From the NCBI RefSeq assembly GCF_002081715.1, contig NZ_MUKP01000022.1:34483-98482 (forward strand): 64,000 nucleotides of DNA, read 5' to 3'. The stretch comes from Nocardia donostiensis. GTDB lineage: Bacteria; Actinomycetota; Actinomycetes; Mycobacteriales; Mycobacteriaceae. Shown here one piece after another: positions 52,230-62,171 of this stretch; the first letter of the stretch is position 1, and every line of letters begins with the position of its first letter. The notes under the pieces are model-generated. The model was not told the origin of the DNA. It saw nothing but the letters and a program-made list of their open reading frames with translations, and did not search any database. A program made the position numbers and the translations under genes.

Positions 52230-52679
52230 ATGACCGCCTACCGGACCATTGTCGTCGGTACCGATGGCTCGGACTCGTCGTATGTAGCCGTGGACAAAGC
52301 CGCCTCACTGGCCGCCACCGGTGCCACCCTGATCATCGCCTGTGCCTACTACCCGAGCACTGATCGTGATGTCGCCGCGGCCGCCGATGTGCTCAAAGAC
52401 GAGGCCTATCAGGTTCGCGGTTCGGCCCCGACCAGCGAGATCCTGCGCACCGCCCGCGACCGTGCGGCCGCCGCAGGCGCCAAGGAGATCGTCGAACGCG
52501 CAGTCGTCGGTGAACCGGTGGAATCGCTGCTGAACCTGGTCAGGGAAACGCAGGCCGATCTGCTGGTGGTCGGCAACCGCGGACTCAACACGATCACCGG
52601 GCGGCTACTCGGTTCGGTGCCGTCGGATGTGGCGCGCAAATCGCGTTCGGATGTGCTGATCGTGCACACCGTTCGCTAG
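52230..52679 (+). CDS. Universal stress protein (Rv1636-like)
   Basis: 149 residues from ATG 52230, after GGAGGAG. The fold starts TIVVGTDGSDSSYVAVDKAA and ends in the nucleotide loop VVGNRGLNTITGRLLGSVPSDV (G-x2-G-x9-G-S type). Its place between uvrB and uvrA matches M. tuberculosis Rv1636, reported to bind cAMP. cAMP or ATP binding by this copy is inferred from similarity. A cytosolic signalling or nucleotide-buffering role is likely. Confidence 0.93.
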   Translation: MTAYRTIVVGTDGSDSSYVAVDKAASLAATGATLIIACAYYPSTDRDVAAAADVLKDEAYQVRGSAPTSEILRTARDRAAAAGAKEIVERAVVGEPVESLLNLVRETQADLLVVGNRGLNTITGRLLGSVPSDVARKSRSDVLIVHTVR

Positions 52680-52739
52680 CGGACGCGTCCGGCGCCGGAC
52701 CCGGCCGTTCGGGCCGGTGGATGCCCGTGAGCCCGTTGC

Positions 52740-52770
52740 GGCCCGGCAGCTATCACCAAGTGGCCGGGCC
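52740..52770. terminator. Bidirectional hairpin between stress-protein and HelD genes
   Basis: GGCCCGGC (52740-52747) pairs with GCCGGGCC (52763-52770), followed by TTCGTC. A smaller stem CCGGCC/GGCCGG lies at 52701-52717. The two flanking genes converge here. Confidence 0.55.
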
Positions 52771-52786
52771 TTCGTCATGTCCGGGT

Positions 52787-55129
52787 CTAGTCGTCCGGGT
52801 CCTGCAGCGCTGCCAGCGCCTCGGGCAGCTCATCGCTGTGGACCACCGTGAGCCGCTGGGTCGCGCGGGTCAGCGCCACGTACAGATCATTGAGACCGCG
52901 CGGGGATTCGTTCAAGATGTGCTGCGGTTCCACCAGATACACCGCGTCGAACTCCAGGCCTTTGACCTCCGCCACCGTCAGCACCCGCACCGCTTCGGCC
53001 TCGAGGTCGGCCAGTTCGCCGATGAGGGCGTGTGGGGCGATGACCGCGGTGGTGCCGGGGCCGTGTTCGGCGCCGACCAACCCCGATACCTTCGCCGCCA
53101 GCTCGGCGCGTGCCACCCGGTGCGCGCGCGGCGGATGCCCTGATTCACGCACCGAACGCGGTACGTCGGCATCCGGATCGATGGCGGCGAGCACATCCGC
53201 GGCCAGCGTCATGATCTCGGCCGGCGTGCGGTAGTTGACGGTGAGTTCGGTCAGCTTCCAGCGGGCGGCCACATACGGTTCCAGTACCTCCTGCCAGGAG
53301 GAGGCGCCCGCCGGATCCCCGGTCTGTGTGACATCGCCGACCGCGGTGACCCACCGGTTCGGGATACGGCGCATCACCATGCGCCACGCCATCTCCGACA
53401 GTTCCTGTGCCTCGTCGACGATGACATGTCCGTAGGTCCAGGTGCGGTCGCCCGCCGCGCGTTCCGCGGTGGTCTGCTGGGTCCGCACCTGCTGACGTTC
53501 GGCAAGCTGACTGGCGTCGATGAGGTCGTAGGCCATCAGGATCTCCGGATCCAGATCGTCCTCGAGATCCTGCGGCGCCGACCCGGTCAGGATGTCCAGC
53601 GCATCCTGCGCTTCGGCGAGCTGGGCGCGCCAGCGACGGCGGGCGCGTTCCCGCTCCTCGGCGTCGTCGACACCGAGAAGTTCGGCCAATTCGTCGAGCA
53701 GCGGCGCGTCAGCGGCGCTGAACTCGCCGTTGTCCGGGCGCAGCAGTTCGGCCCGGTCCGCCGGGTCCAGTTTCGGCGCCGCACGGCCGAGCCGTTCTGG
53801 GTCGGCGAACAGGTCGGCGAGCACCTGCTGCGGCGACAGAATCGGCCACAGTTCGCCGATCGCGCGCTGGATCTGCGGATCGCCGCGCATTTCGTCGCTG
53901 ATCTCCGACAGGTCCGCAGCACTGAGCAGACTTGCGCCGCCTGCCGGGTCGGCGCCCATGGTCTGGGCCAGCTGATCGGTGAGCGCGTCGATGACGCTAG
54001 AGGCGAAAATCGGGCGGGCCAGGTTGTGCGGGCGCCGCGATGACCTGGCCCGGCCGCGTGCCCGGGTCGCGACCTTGCGGTCCAGGATCAGCGGGTAGCT
54101 GTCGAAGCTCAGCTGAATCGGTTCGCTCGGCACCTCTTGCCGGTCGCGCACCGCCTTCTTGAGCATATCGATCACCTCGAGCGACCCTTTGATCTCACCC
54201 GCCCGCAGCGAATCGGTCCGGGTGGCTTTCATCCCCGGATACAGATCGCCGATCGTCGACAGCAGCACACCGGTTTCGCCGAGCGACGGCAGCACCTGGC
54301 CGATGTAATCGAGGAAGGTGGCGTTCGGGCCGATGATCAGCACACCGCTTTTCGCCAGCTGCTGGCGGTAGGTGTAGAGCAGGTAGGCCGCCCGGTGCAA
54401 TGCGACGGCGGTTTTCCCGGTGCCCGGGCCCCCCTGGACCACCAGCACGCTCTTGTGCTCGGCGCGGATGATCGCGTCCTGCTCGCTCTGGATGGTTTCG
54501 ACGATGTCGGTCATATGACCGGTGCGTGCCGCGTTGAGCGCCGCGAGCAGCGCGCTTTCACTGCCGACGCCGCCGTCGGCCGCGGTTACTCCGGCGTGCC
54601 GGGCCGCGTCGAGGTCGAGATATTCGTCGTTGAGTGCGGTGACCCGCCGGTTGCGGGAGCGGATATGGCGGCGGCGCAGCACCCCGTCCGGTGCGGCGGT
54701 GGTGGCCAGATAGAACGGGCGGGCCAGCGGGGCGCGCCAGTCCAGCAGCAGCGGTTCGTAGTCGTTGTCTTCGTCGAGGATGCCGAGCCTGCCGATATAG
54801 CGGTGCTCCGGCCCGTCTTCGCCGTCGACCAGATCGATGCGGCCGAAACACAGCCCGTGTTCGGCGGCGTCGTATTTGGCCAGGTCCTCGGTGTAGAGCG
54901 CGGTGAACGATTCGCGTTCGCTGCGGGCCTGCGGGGTGCCGCCCGATTCCAGCAGCACGGTGCGCAGCCGGTTCTGCGCATACGAGCGCATCCCGTCGAG
55001 GCGGTCGTAGAGTACCGACAGGTAGGCCTGCTCCTGTGCGGCGTCATCGATCGGTTCGGTCGCCCGTGCCGCGCCGTCATCGGGAACACGGTCGGGGGCA
55101 GGGCGGTCCTGTGTGAGGCGGTCGGGCAA
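52787..55129 (-). CDS. helD: HelD-like UvrD-superfamily helicase (RNA polymerase recycling type)
   Basis: 780 residues from TTG 55129, with AAGGAG six nt upstream. An N-terminal coiled arm (about 30-95, QAYLSVLYDRLDGMRSYAQNRL) would reach into the RNA polymerase secondary channel. Walker A is GGPGTGKT at 233-240. Later motifs are VIVDEAQELSEMAW, VGDVTQTGDPAG, LTVNYRTPAEIM and LYVALTRATQRL. HelD proteins remove RNA polymerase from stalled complexes, and the HelR subgroup also confers rifamycin tolerance. No rifamycin-associated element was found upstream, so HelR status is undecided. Confidence 0.9.
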   Translation of the reverse strand: MPDRLTQDRPAPDRVPDDGAARATEPIDDAAQEQAYLSVLYDRLDGMRSYAQNRLRTVLLESGGTPQARSERESFTALYTEDLAKYDAAEHGLCFGRIDLVDGEDGPEHRYIGRLGILDEDNDYEPLLLDWRAPLARPFYLATTAAPDGVLRRRHIRSRNRRVTALNDEYLDLDAARHAGVTAADGGVGSESALLAALNAARTGHMTDIVETIQSEQDAIIRAEHKSVLVVQGGPGTGKTAVALHRAAYLLYTYRQQLAKSGVLIIGPNATFLDYIGQVLPSLGETGVLLSTIGDLYPGMKATRTDSLRAGEIKGSLEVIDMLKKAVRDRQEVPSEPIQLSFDSYPLILDRKVATRARGRARSSRRPHNLARPIFASSVIDALTDQLAQTMGADPAGGASLLSAADLSEISDEMRGDPQIQRAIGELWPILSPQQVLADLFADPERLGRAAPKLDPADRAELLRPDNGEFSAADAPLLDELAELLGVDDAEERERARRRWRAQLAEAQDALDILTGSAPQDLEDDLDPEILMAYDLIDASQLAERQQVRTQQTTAERAAGDRTWTYGHVIVDEAQELSEMAWRMVMRRIPNRWVTAVGDVTQTGDPAGASSWQEVLEPYVAARWKLTELTVNYRTPAEIMTLAADVLAAIDPDADVPRSVRESGHPPRAHRVARAELAAKVSGLVGAEHGPGTTAVIAPHALIGELADLEAEAVRVLTVAEVKGLEFDAVYLVEPQHILNESPRGLNDLYVALTRATQRLTVVHSDELPEALAALQDPDD

Positions 55130-55256
55130 AACGGACTCCTTGTCACCCCGGTGGGCCGGGCACGACAGGGCCCGGGAAGGTTGAGCGGACGGAATCGTCT
55201 AGTTTACTGCGCTTACAGCGTGCGCGCCGTCATCGCAGCGCTACACCGGGCGGGGA

Positions 55257-56597
55257 TCAGGAGGCGTGCGTGGTGTCCGGCAGGTGGCCGGGACCGTTCA
55301 TATCCTCCGGAGGTGCGGGCGGTTTGGCCTGGTACATCGCCAGATCCGCATCGTGCACCACCGCTTCCGGGGTGCGGATGTCACCGGGAGCGATTTCGGT
55401 CACCCCGACGGAGGCGCCGACCTCGACGCGATGGCCGCGGGCGACGATCGGCTCGGACATGATCGAGCGCAATCGGGCTATAAGCGTCTCCAGGTCGGCA
55501 CTGCGGCCGTGCCCGGACAGCAGCACCAGGAACTCGTCACCGCCGAAGCGGCCGACGACGTCCTCGGCGCGCAACGCCCGCTGTAGTCGTTGCGCCACGA
55601 TCTGCAATACGTTGTCGCCGATGGCATGGCCGAGGCTGTCGTTGATCGTTTTGAAGTTGTCCAGGTCGACGAACATGACTGTGGTCACCGGCTGCTCCGC
55701 GCTGGCGGCCAGCGCGCGCGTCAGCTGCGACAGGATCAAGGACCGGTTGGCCAGCCCGGTCAGCGGATCGTGGGTGGCCTGGTATTCGAGCTGGCGGCGG
55801 TTGTCCCGGAATTCGGTGATATCGGCGAACGACACCACCGCCGCAGACCGAGGTTCACCGGGGTTGAGCATTCGGCTCGACGCCGACAACCAGCGTCGCT
55901 GCCCGTCCGGGCGGTCGATACCCAAGACGAATCCGAGGACGGGCTCGCCGGTGGCCAGGGTGCGGGCCACCGGATACTGTGCGGGTGGCATCGGCCGGGC
56001 ATTGGCGTCCAACAGCGCTCCCGGCAGCCGGGTGATCGGGGTGCCGAGCAGATCGTCGCGGCCCTCCAACCCCAGAATGCGCCGCCCCGCCGGGTTGATC
56101 GATTCGACCCGCCTATCGGCGTCGATCACCATCACGCCCTCCTCCAACTGGGAGACCACGGAGGCGAAGAACTGTTCGGCGCGGTGCTGGGCGGTCTCGG
56201 CAGCGCGGTGGGCGGTGAGATCGTGTAGCAGCACCTGGTGTGCCAGCTCCCCGTGCCAGGAAGTCAGCACCGACCACACCTTCACCGGCACCGAGATGCC
56301 ATCGAACCGGACCAGGGTCAGTTCGGTAGTCACAGACGCCGCGTGCTCGGTGAAGAGCTCGACGACATTCTCCTGCACGGCGGCCACCGAATCCGGGTGC
56401 ATGAAACGGGTGATCGGCTCGCCGAGCAGTTCCTCGGCATCAGAGGCGGCAACCAGTTGCACGGCGGCGCGGTTGACGTAGACGATGATGCCGTGCTCGA
56501 GCATGAGCATGGCGTCGGGGGCGTGTTCGACCAAGTAGTGATACCGCTGCACCAACTGTTCAGCGGTGGGGGACGTTTCCCGGTTGTCTTTTCGCAC
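55257..56597 (-). CDS. Diguanylate cyclase with two PAS domains
   Basis: 446 residues from GTG 56597. PAS domains lie at about 15-130 and 150-265 (LVEHAPDAMLMLEHGIIVYVNRAA; QLEEGVMVIDADRRVESINPAGRRILG). The GGDEF domain follows: HDPLTGLANR, MFVDLDNFKTINDSLGHAIGDNVL and an intact RFGGDEF active site. RAED sits five residues before it, the RxxD product-inhibition site. It should make c-di-GMP from GTP. No EAL domain is attached. The start could lie up to 30 codons earlier. Confidence 0.9.
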   Translation of the reverse strand: MRKDNRETSPTAEQLVQRYHYLVEHAPDAMLMLEHGIIVYVNRAAVQLVAASDAEELLGEPITRFMHPDSVAAVQENVVELFTEHAASVTTELTLVRFDGISVPVKVWSVLTSWHGELAHQVLLHDLTAHRAAETAQHRAEQFFASVVSQLEEGVMVIDADRRVESINPAGRRILGLEGRDDLLGTPITRLPGALLDANARPMPPAQYPVARTLATGEPVLGFVLGIDRPDGQRRWLSASSRMLNPGEPRSAAVVSFADITEFRDNRRQLEYQATHDPLTGLANRSLILSQLTRALAASAEQPVTTVMFVDLDNFKTINDSLGHAIGDNVLQIVAQRLQRALRAEDVVGRFGGDEFLVLLSGHGRSADLETLIARLRSIMSEPIVARGHRVEVGASVGVTEIAPGDIRTPEAVVHDADLAMYQAKPPAPPEDMNGPGHLPDTTHAS

Positions 56598-57542
56598 TCG
56601 ACACCCCGATCGTCGACCGATCTGGCTGGTCTGGCTGATCTGGATACGGAAACACGGATCGTCCTGGTGCCGGTGTACCCCGAGCACCCGTCACGCATCC
56701 TGCTGTGTTCACGCCGCGGGCACTGCTGTCGTTTCGTCCCGGTGAGCACGCCGACACGGTCCTTTCGATCGGCAGGCCGAGCGCCTTCGGATCTGCCGGG
56801 ATCCGGGACCGAGTGATCCTTGTGAAGTCCGGTTCCGGCATCGATCATAAGGCCACACCGGTCCCTGATGGCGTACATAGCGCAAGCGGTGGGCTGTCGA
56901 ACCGCCCGGCTACCGGCCGCCGAACCCGAGCCGCGACTCGCCTGGTCCGGTGCACTCCCTGCCGACGCGAGCCACCGTGACCGAACCGATCACTCGGTGC
57001 GAGGGGCACATCGTGCCCATGTCGACCACGGACGCGACCAACTCGACGTGCTGGGGTTTACGCCGCTTATCTGTTCGCCGCTGCCGATACACCATGGCCG
57101 AAAGCCTGGTGGCGGACGTCTGCTGTACCGCCGCTACGACGACCGGGACCGATCACCCCGTCCGAGTCCCCAGACCGGAGTGACGGTGGTGAGCGACACT
57201 GCCCACGCCCGGCTGGGGCTGGCCTACTCTGAGAAGGACGCCTATCGATCCGGCGCCCGCCGTGCCCCCGCAGCCGGATACCGACTTTCGGCAGGCCGCG
57301 GCTGCTCCGTCCGCGCTCACATGTCGCCGGTGAGTATTCGCCCGCCCAAACATGTCGGTGGGTCGGCCTAGCATCACCGCGGGGTGTAGTGGGCCGGTTC
57401 CGAAACCGGTCATCGTGGCCGATAGCACGGCAGATGACCCGGTCGACCGGCTCGGCCCGCCCACCGACGTCGACCGGCGCAGCGGCCGGCCCGCGTCGGC
57501 AGGATCGATGAACGAACAAGAAAACGAGAAGGGACCGACCTG
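56598..57542. other. Gene-free region upstream of uvrA
   Basis: 945 bp with no convincing gene on either strand. In mycobacteria an Rv1637c-type hydrolase occupies this position. Here none is recognisable. The part before uvrA includes a GGCCGGTTCCGAAACCGGTC stem near 57396-57415. No LexA box was seen. Confidence 0.55.
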
Positions 57543-60500
57543 GTGGCCGAACGCCTCACTGTGCGCGGAGCTCGAGAGCACAACCTCAAGGGGGTCGACC
57601 TCGATCTGCCCCGCGACAGTCTCATCGTGTTCACCGGGCTGTCCGGCTCCGGCAAATCCAGCCTGGCCTTCGATACGATCTTCGCCGAAGGCCAGCGCCG
57701 GTACGTGGAATCGCTGTCGGCATATGCCCGCCAGTTCCTCGGGCAGATGGACAAACCCGATGTCGACTTCATCGAGGGCCTGTCGCCCGCGGTGTCGATC
57801 GACCAGAAATCGACCAACCGCAACCCGCGCTCCACGGTCGGCACCATCACCGAGGTCTACGACTATCTGCGCCTGCTCTACGCCCGCGCAGGCACCCCGC
57901 ACTGCCCGGTCTGCGGTGAACTGATCGCCAAGCAGACCCCGCAGCAGATCGTCGACCAGGTGCTCGCCATGGAGGAGGGTATCCGGTTCCAGGTGCTCGC
58001 CCCGGTGGTGCGTACCCGCAAAGGCGAATTCGTCGACCTGTTCGACCAGCTCAACAGCCAGGGCTACGCCCGAGTCCGGGTCGACGGCGTGGTGCACCCG
58101 CTCACCAACCCGCCGAAGCTGAAGAAACAGGAGAAACACGATGTCGAGGTGGTGATCGACCGTCTCGCCGTGAAACCGGGCGCCAAACAACGGCTCACCG
58201 ATTCGATCGAAACCGCGCTGCGCCTCGCCGACGGCATCGTCGTGCTCGACTTCGTCGACCGCGACGAACACGCCCACGACCGGGAACGCCGTTTCTCCGA
58301 ACGGCTGGCGTGCCCGAACGGGCACGCCCTCGATATCGAAGATCTGGAACCGCGTTCGTTCTCGTTCAACTCACCCTACGGCGCCTGCCCGGACTGCACG
58401 GGGCTGGGCATCCGCAAGGAAGTGGACCCGGAACTGGTGGTCCCCGACCCGGAGCTGAGTCTGGCCGAGGGTGCGGTGGCGCCGTGGTCCCGCGGCCAGA
58501 GCGCGGAATATTTCACCCGGCTGCTGTCGGGTCTGGCCGAGGCGATCGGCTTCTCCATGGACACCCCCTGGCAGGACCTGCCGCCGCGCGCGCGTAAAGC
58601 AGTGCTGGAAGGCAGCTCCGATCAGGTGCACATCTCCTACACCAACCGGTACGGGCGTAAACGCTCGTACTACGCCGATTTCGAGGGCGTTATGCCGTTC
58701 CTGCAGCGGCGGCTGGACACCACCGAATCCGAGCAGATGAAAGAGCACTACGAGGGCTATATGCGCGATATCGCGTGCCCCGTATGCAACGGCGCCCGGC
58801 TGCGCCCGGAAATCCTGGCCGTCACCCTCGCCGCGGGGCCCGAACGCAAATCCATTGCCGAGGTCAGCGACCTGTCCATCAGCGAATGCTCACGGTTCCT
58901 GAACGAGCTGACGCTGGGGGAGCGGGAGGCGGCCATCGCCGGGCAGGTGCTCAAGGAGGTGCAGGCGCGGCTGGGTTTCCTGCTCGACGTCGGTCTGGAA
59001 TACCTGACGCTGTCGCGGGCCGCCGCCACCCTGTCCGGTGGTGAGGCGCAGCGGATCCGGCTCGCAACCCAGATCGGATCCGGGCTGGTCGGCGTGCTGT
59101 ATGTGCTGGACGAACCGTCCATCGGCTTGCACCAGCGCGATAACCGCAGGCTCATCGAAACGCTGACCCGGCTCAAGAATCTCGGCAACACCCTGATCGT
59201 GGTCGAACACGACGAAGACACCATCCGCGCCTCGGACTGGGTGGTCGATATCGGCCCGCTGGCGGGTGAGCACGGCGGGCAGGTCGTGCACAGCGGTCCG
59301 TATCGGGAACTACTCACCGACCCGAATTCGCTGACCGGTGCCTACCTGGCGGGCCGGGAACGGATCGAGGTGCCTGCGATGCGCAGGCCGGTCAGCAAGA
59401 AGCGCCGCCTCACGGTTGTCGGCGCGAACGAGCACAACCTCGCGGGTATCGACGTCGCATTCCCCCTCGGTGTGCTGACCGCCGTCACCGGTGTCTCGGG
59501 ATCCGGGAAGTCGACGCTGGTCAACGACATCCTGGCCACCGTGCTGGCCAACAAACTCAACGGCGCACGGCAGGTTCCCGGCAGGCACACCCGCGTGAAC
59601 GGCCTCGACCAGCTGGACAAGCTCGTGCGGGTCGACCAGTCCCCGATCGGCCGCACCCCGCGCTCCAATCCGGCCACCTACACCGGGGTGTTCGACAAGA
59701 TCCGCACCTTGTTCGCGGCGACGACCGAGGCGAAGGTGCGTGGTTACCAGCCCGGTAGGTTCTCGTTCAATGTCAAGGGCGGCCGCTGCGAGGCGTGCTC
59801 CGGCGACGGCACCTTGAAGATCGAAATGAACTTCCTGCCGGATGTGTACGTGCCGTGCGAGGTGTGCCACGGCGCCCGCTACAACCGGGAAACCCTGGAG
59901 GTGCACTACAAGGGCAAGACCATCGCCGAGGTGCTGGATATGCCCATCGACGAGGCCGCCGAATTCTTCCGCCCGGTCACCTCCATCCACCGCTACCTGC
60001 AAACCCTGGTCGATGTCGGGCTCGGGTACGTGCGGCTCGGGCAGAGCGCACCGACACTGTCCGGCGGTGAGGCCCAGCGCGTGAAACTGGCCGCCGAACT
60101 GCAGAAACGCTCCAACGGCCGCACCGTCTACATCCTCGACGAGCCGACCACCGGCCTGCATTTCGAGGACATCCGCAAACTGCTGAAAGTGATCAACGGG
60201 CTGGTCGACAAGGGCAATACGGTGATCGTCATCGAACACAACCTCGACGTCATCAAGACATCGGACTGGGTGATCGATATGGGTCCGGAAGGCGGCTCGG
60301 GCGGCGGCACCGTCGTCGCGGAAGGCACCCCGGAGGATGTCGCCGAGGTCGCAGGCAGCTACACCGGCCAGTTCCTGAAGGAAGTACTCGCCCAGCCCGC
60401 CGCCACCGCTCCCACGCCCCGTGACGACACGCCGGCGCCGAAGCAGGCGACACGCACACCGGCGGCCGCGGAAGCCGCAGGCAGCGACGCGGCGTCGAAG

Positions 60501-60587
60501 AAGACCGCCACCAAGGCCGCGGCGAAGAAGGCACCGGCTGAACAAACCGCGAAACGGCTCGCGCGCAAAGCCGCGGCATTGCGCTGA
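57543..60587 (+). CDS. uvrA: Excinuclease ABC subunit A
   Basis: 1014 residues from GTG 57543. It finds damage in nucleotide excision repair and loads UvrB. Two ABC ATPase modules: Walker A GLSGSGKSSL near 33-42 and GVSGSGKSTL near 653-662; signature motifs LSGGEAQRIRLAT and LSGGEAQRVKLAA. Zinc-binding cysteines appear in CPVCG, CPDCTG, CPVCNG and CEACSGDG..CEVCHG. The C-terminal 60 residues are a Lys/Ala-rich tail (KKTATKAAAKKAPAEQ) not needed in short UvrA. Confidence 0.98.
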   Translation: MAERLTVRGAREHNLKGVDLDLPRDSLIVFTGLSGSGKSSLAFDTIFAEGQRRYVESLSAYARQFLGQMDKPDVDFIEGLSPAVSIDQKSTNRNPRSTVGTITEVYDYLRLLYARAGTPHCPVCGELIAKQTPQQIVDQVLAMEEGIRFQVLAPVVRTRKGEFVDLFDQLNSQGYARVRVDGVVHPLTNPPKLKKQEKHDVEVVIDRLAVKPGAKQRLTDSIETALRLADGIVVLDFVDRDEHAHDRERRFSERLACPNGHALDIEDLEPRSFSFNSPYGACPDCTGLGIRKEVDPELVVPDPELSLAEGAVAPWSRGQSAEYFTRLLSGLAEAIGFSMDTPWQDLPPRARKAVLEGSSDQVHISYTNRYGRKRSYYADFEGVMPFLQRRLDTTESEQMKEHYEGYMRDIACPVCNGARLRPEILAVTLAAGPERKSIAEVSDLSISECSRFLNELTLGEREAAIAGQVLKEVQARLGFLLDVGLEYLTLSRAAATLSGGEAQRIRLATQIGSGLVGVLYVLDEPSIGLHQRDNRRLIETLTRLKNLGNTLIVVEHDEDTIRASDWVVDIGPLAGEHGGQVVHSGPYRELLTDPNSLTGAYLAGRERIEVPAMRRPVSKKRRLTVVGANEHNLAGIDVAFPLGVLTAVTGVSGSGKSTLVNDILATVLANKLNGARQVPGRHTRVNGLDQLDKLVRVDQSPIGRTPRSNPATYTGVFDKIRTLFAATTEAKVRGYQPGRFSFNVKGGRCEACSGDGTLKIEMNFLPDVYVPCEVCHGARYNRETLEVHYKGKTIAEVLDMPIDEAAEFFRPVTSIHRYLQTLVDVGLGYVRLGQSAPTLSGGEAQRVKLAAELQKRSNGRTVYILDEPTTGLHFEDIRKLLKVINGLVDKGNTVIVIEHNLDVIKTSDWVIDMGPEGGSGGGTVVAEGTPEDVAEVAGSYTGQFLKEVLAQPAATAPTPRDDTPAPKQATRTPAAAEAAGSDAASKKTATKAAAKKAPAEQTAKRLARKAAALR

Positions 60588-61033
60588 ACGGACGCGAACC
60601 ACGCGACGGTCGGACGCAGTGGCTGCTCGCCACCGGCGGAACGGGCAGGTGCGGAAGGCCCTCGCCACCAGGCCCGCCGCTGGATGGCGGTCGGAGTGCT
60701 CGGGTTCCGGGTTCTCTGCCGACCCACCCCTGCCTCGGTGCTGTACCGAGGCAGGGGCCACCGCGCAGCTCGGTCGCCCGAGTAACGCCGGTTCCAACGT
60801 TGACGGCTCGTGCCACGCGCGAGCTGTCGTGGCTCATCGTCGAAGGACCATGCGTGGCTTCGGCGCCGGGGTGCCCTGTTCTTCTCAGACGTCGGCCCCG
60901 CAGTGTCCACCGCTGTGGAGCGTGGCGTCCGGCTCGCCGTCGAACCTCGGAGCCCGCGCGTGGCCGCCCCGCATCGAGGCAGTATCGGCTATGCGGCGCA
61001 ATGGGACGGACCGCTCCTTTGCCGGGCTTCGGG
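60588..61033. other. Intergenic after uvrA
   Basis: 446 bp with a terminator-like hairpin at 60727-60757 and no convincing gene. Confidence 0.6.
60727..60757 (+). terminator. Terminator-like hairpin after uvrA
   Basis: CCCCTGCCTCGG-TGCTGTA-CCGAGGCAGGGG, a perfect 12-bp stem without T-run, 139 bp after uvrA. Confidence 0.65.
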
Positions 61034-61747
61034 TCAGCGGTTGGCGACAGTGTGGATCAGCTCGGCCAGTTCCTTCGGCCGCGACCACATCGGCCAGTGG
61101 CCGGTGGGCAGGTCGAGGTATTCGGCGTCGATATACGCCAGTTCGGCGAACATCGGCACCTCGCCCGCGTCGCGCAGGGCGCGGACAGTGTCGGCGGTGA
61201 AGCTGCTGCAGATCACGGTGGTCGGGATCGCACGGCGGGCGCCACGGTCGCTCAACCGCAGCGGCGCGGCGGCGACAGCGGCAGGCTCGGACACCGCGCG
61301 TTCCCGGAACCTCGCCAGCATCCGTTCGTCCAATCCGGCCAGGCTGCTGCCGTCGGCCTCCAGTGCGGGCCACTCCGGCAGCGGGAACTCGCGGGCCGCG
61401 AGATCGAGGTCGGAATTGAGCACGAACCCGTTGGGCAGCGGCGCACTGTCGACGTAGATGGCTCTGGTGAAACGCTCAGGGGCCAGGTCGGTGGCGAGAT
61501 AGGCCGCCGCACCTCCACCGGAATGGGAAACCAGCACGGTGTCGCCCGGCCCCATAACCTCGGCAGCATCGATGATGGCCTGCGCCTGCTGTTCCAGAGT
61601 CGCGGCGAGCCGATCGTTGTCAGTGGGATCGAGTCCGGGCAGGGTCAACGCCTGCACCTCGTTGCCGTACCCGCGCAATTCAGCCGCGACCTCGTCCCAC
61701 GCCCATGCGCCGAGCCAGAAACCAGGAACCAAGAGCAACCGTGTCAT
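61034..61747 (-). CDS. Alpha/beta hydrolase
   Basis: 237 residues starting MTRLLLVPGFWLGAWAWDEV, the oxyanion loop of the small esterase/lyase group. The nucleophile is in LVSHSGGGAAAYLA (S-x-S-G-G), and the catalytic His is in LPTGHWPMWSRPKELAELI. Similar to salicylate-esterase/hydroxynitrile-lyase-like actinobacterial hydrolases. It has no signal peptide, so it is cytoplasmic. The substrate is unknown. First of three minus-strand genes before infC. Confidence 0.88.
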   Translation of the reverse strand: MTRLLLVPGFWLGAWAWDEVAAELRGYGNEVQALTLPGLDPTDNDRLAATLEQQAQAIIDAAEVMGPGDTVLVSHSGGGAAAYLATDLAPERFTRAIYVDSAPLPNGFVLNSDLDLAAREFPLPEWPALEADGSSLAGLDERMLARFRERAVSEPAAVAAAPLRLSDRGARRAIPTTVICSSFTADTVRALRDAGEVPMFAELAYIDAEYLDLPTGHWPMWSRPKELAELIHTVANR

Positions 61748-61796
61748 GTGCAGAGCATCGCACGTGGCACCGACAATGTGGCGCCGCCGGATGCCC

Positions 61797-62138
61797 TCAG
61801 TAGACCGGGCCGGTGTACTTCTCGCCCGGTCCCTTGCCCGGTTCGTCGGGGTGCGCCGAGCTCTCCCGGAACGCTCGCTGCAGCGATTGCAGCCCCTCGC
61901 GCAGCGGACCGGCGTGCGGGCCGAGGTATTCGACGGAGGCCGTGATCAGTCCGGCCAGCGCGGTGATCAGCCGCCGCGCCTCGTCGAGGTCGCGGCTCTG
62001 ACTGGTTTCCGGGTCGGCGTCGGCCAAGCCCAGTTTCTCCGCGGCGGAACTCATCAGCATCACGGCGGCCCGGCTGATCACCTCCACCGCAGGGATATCG
62101 GCGAGCTCGCGCACGGAACTGTCGGGCTGTTCGTTCAT
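61797..62138 (-). CDS. DUF1844 family protein
   Basis: 113 residues, mostly helical: VREL..IPAVEVISRAAVMLMSSAAEKLGL, then DLDEARRLITALAGLITASVEYLG. These match DUF1844, a small conserved actinobacterial protein typically encoded beside infC (Rv1639c region). The ending is Pro/Gly-rich and disordered. No function is established. Confidence 0.82.
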   Translation of the reverse strand: MNEQPDSSVRELADIPAVEVISRAAVMLMSSAAEKLGLADADPETSQSRDLDEARRLITALAGLITASVEYLGPHAGPLREGLQSLQRAFRESSAHPDEPGKGPGEKYTGPVY

Positions 62139-62171
62139 GCACCTCAGGCTAGAGCCAGGCCCGCGCGACGT

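Noticed and set aside
55130..55256. Rifamycin-associated element upstream of the HelD-like gene
   Set aside because: I looked for a GGGGCTTGC..GCAAGGCCCC-like inverted repeat and saw none.
57543..57560. LexA (SOS) boxes upstream of uvrA and uvrB
   Set aside because: No TCGAAC-N4-GTTCGA-like sequence was found in either upstream region.
59310..60797. 495-codon minus-strand open frame
   Set aside because: Antisense to uvrA and without recognisable features.
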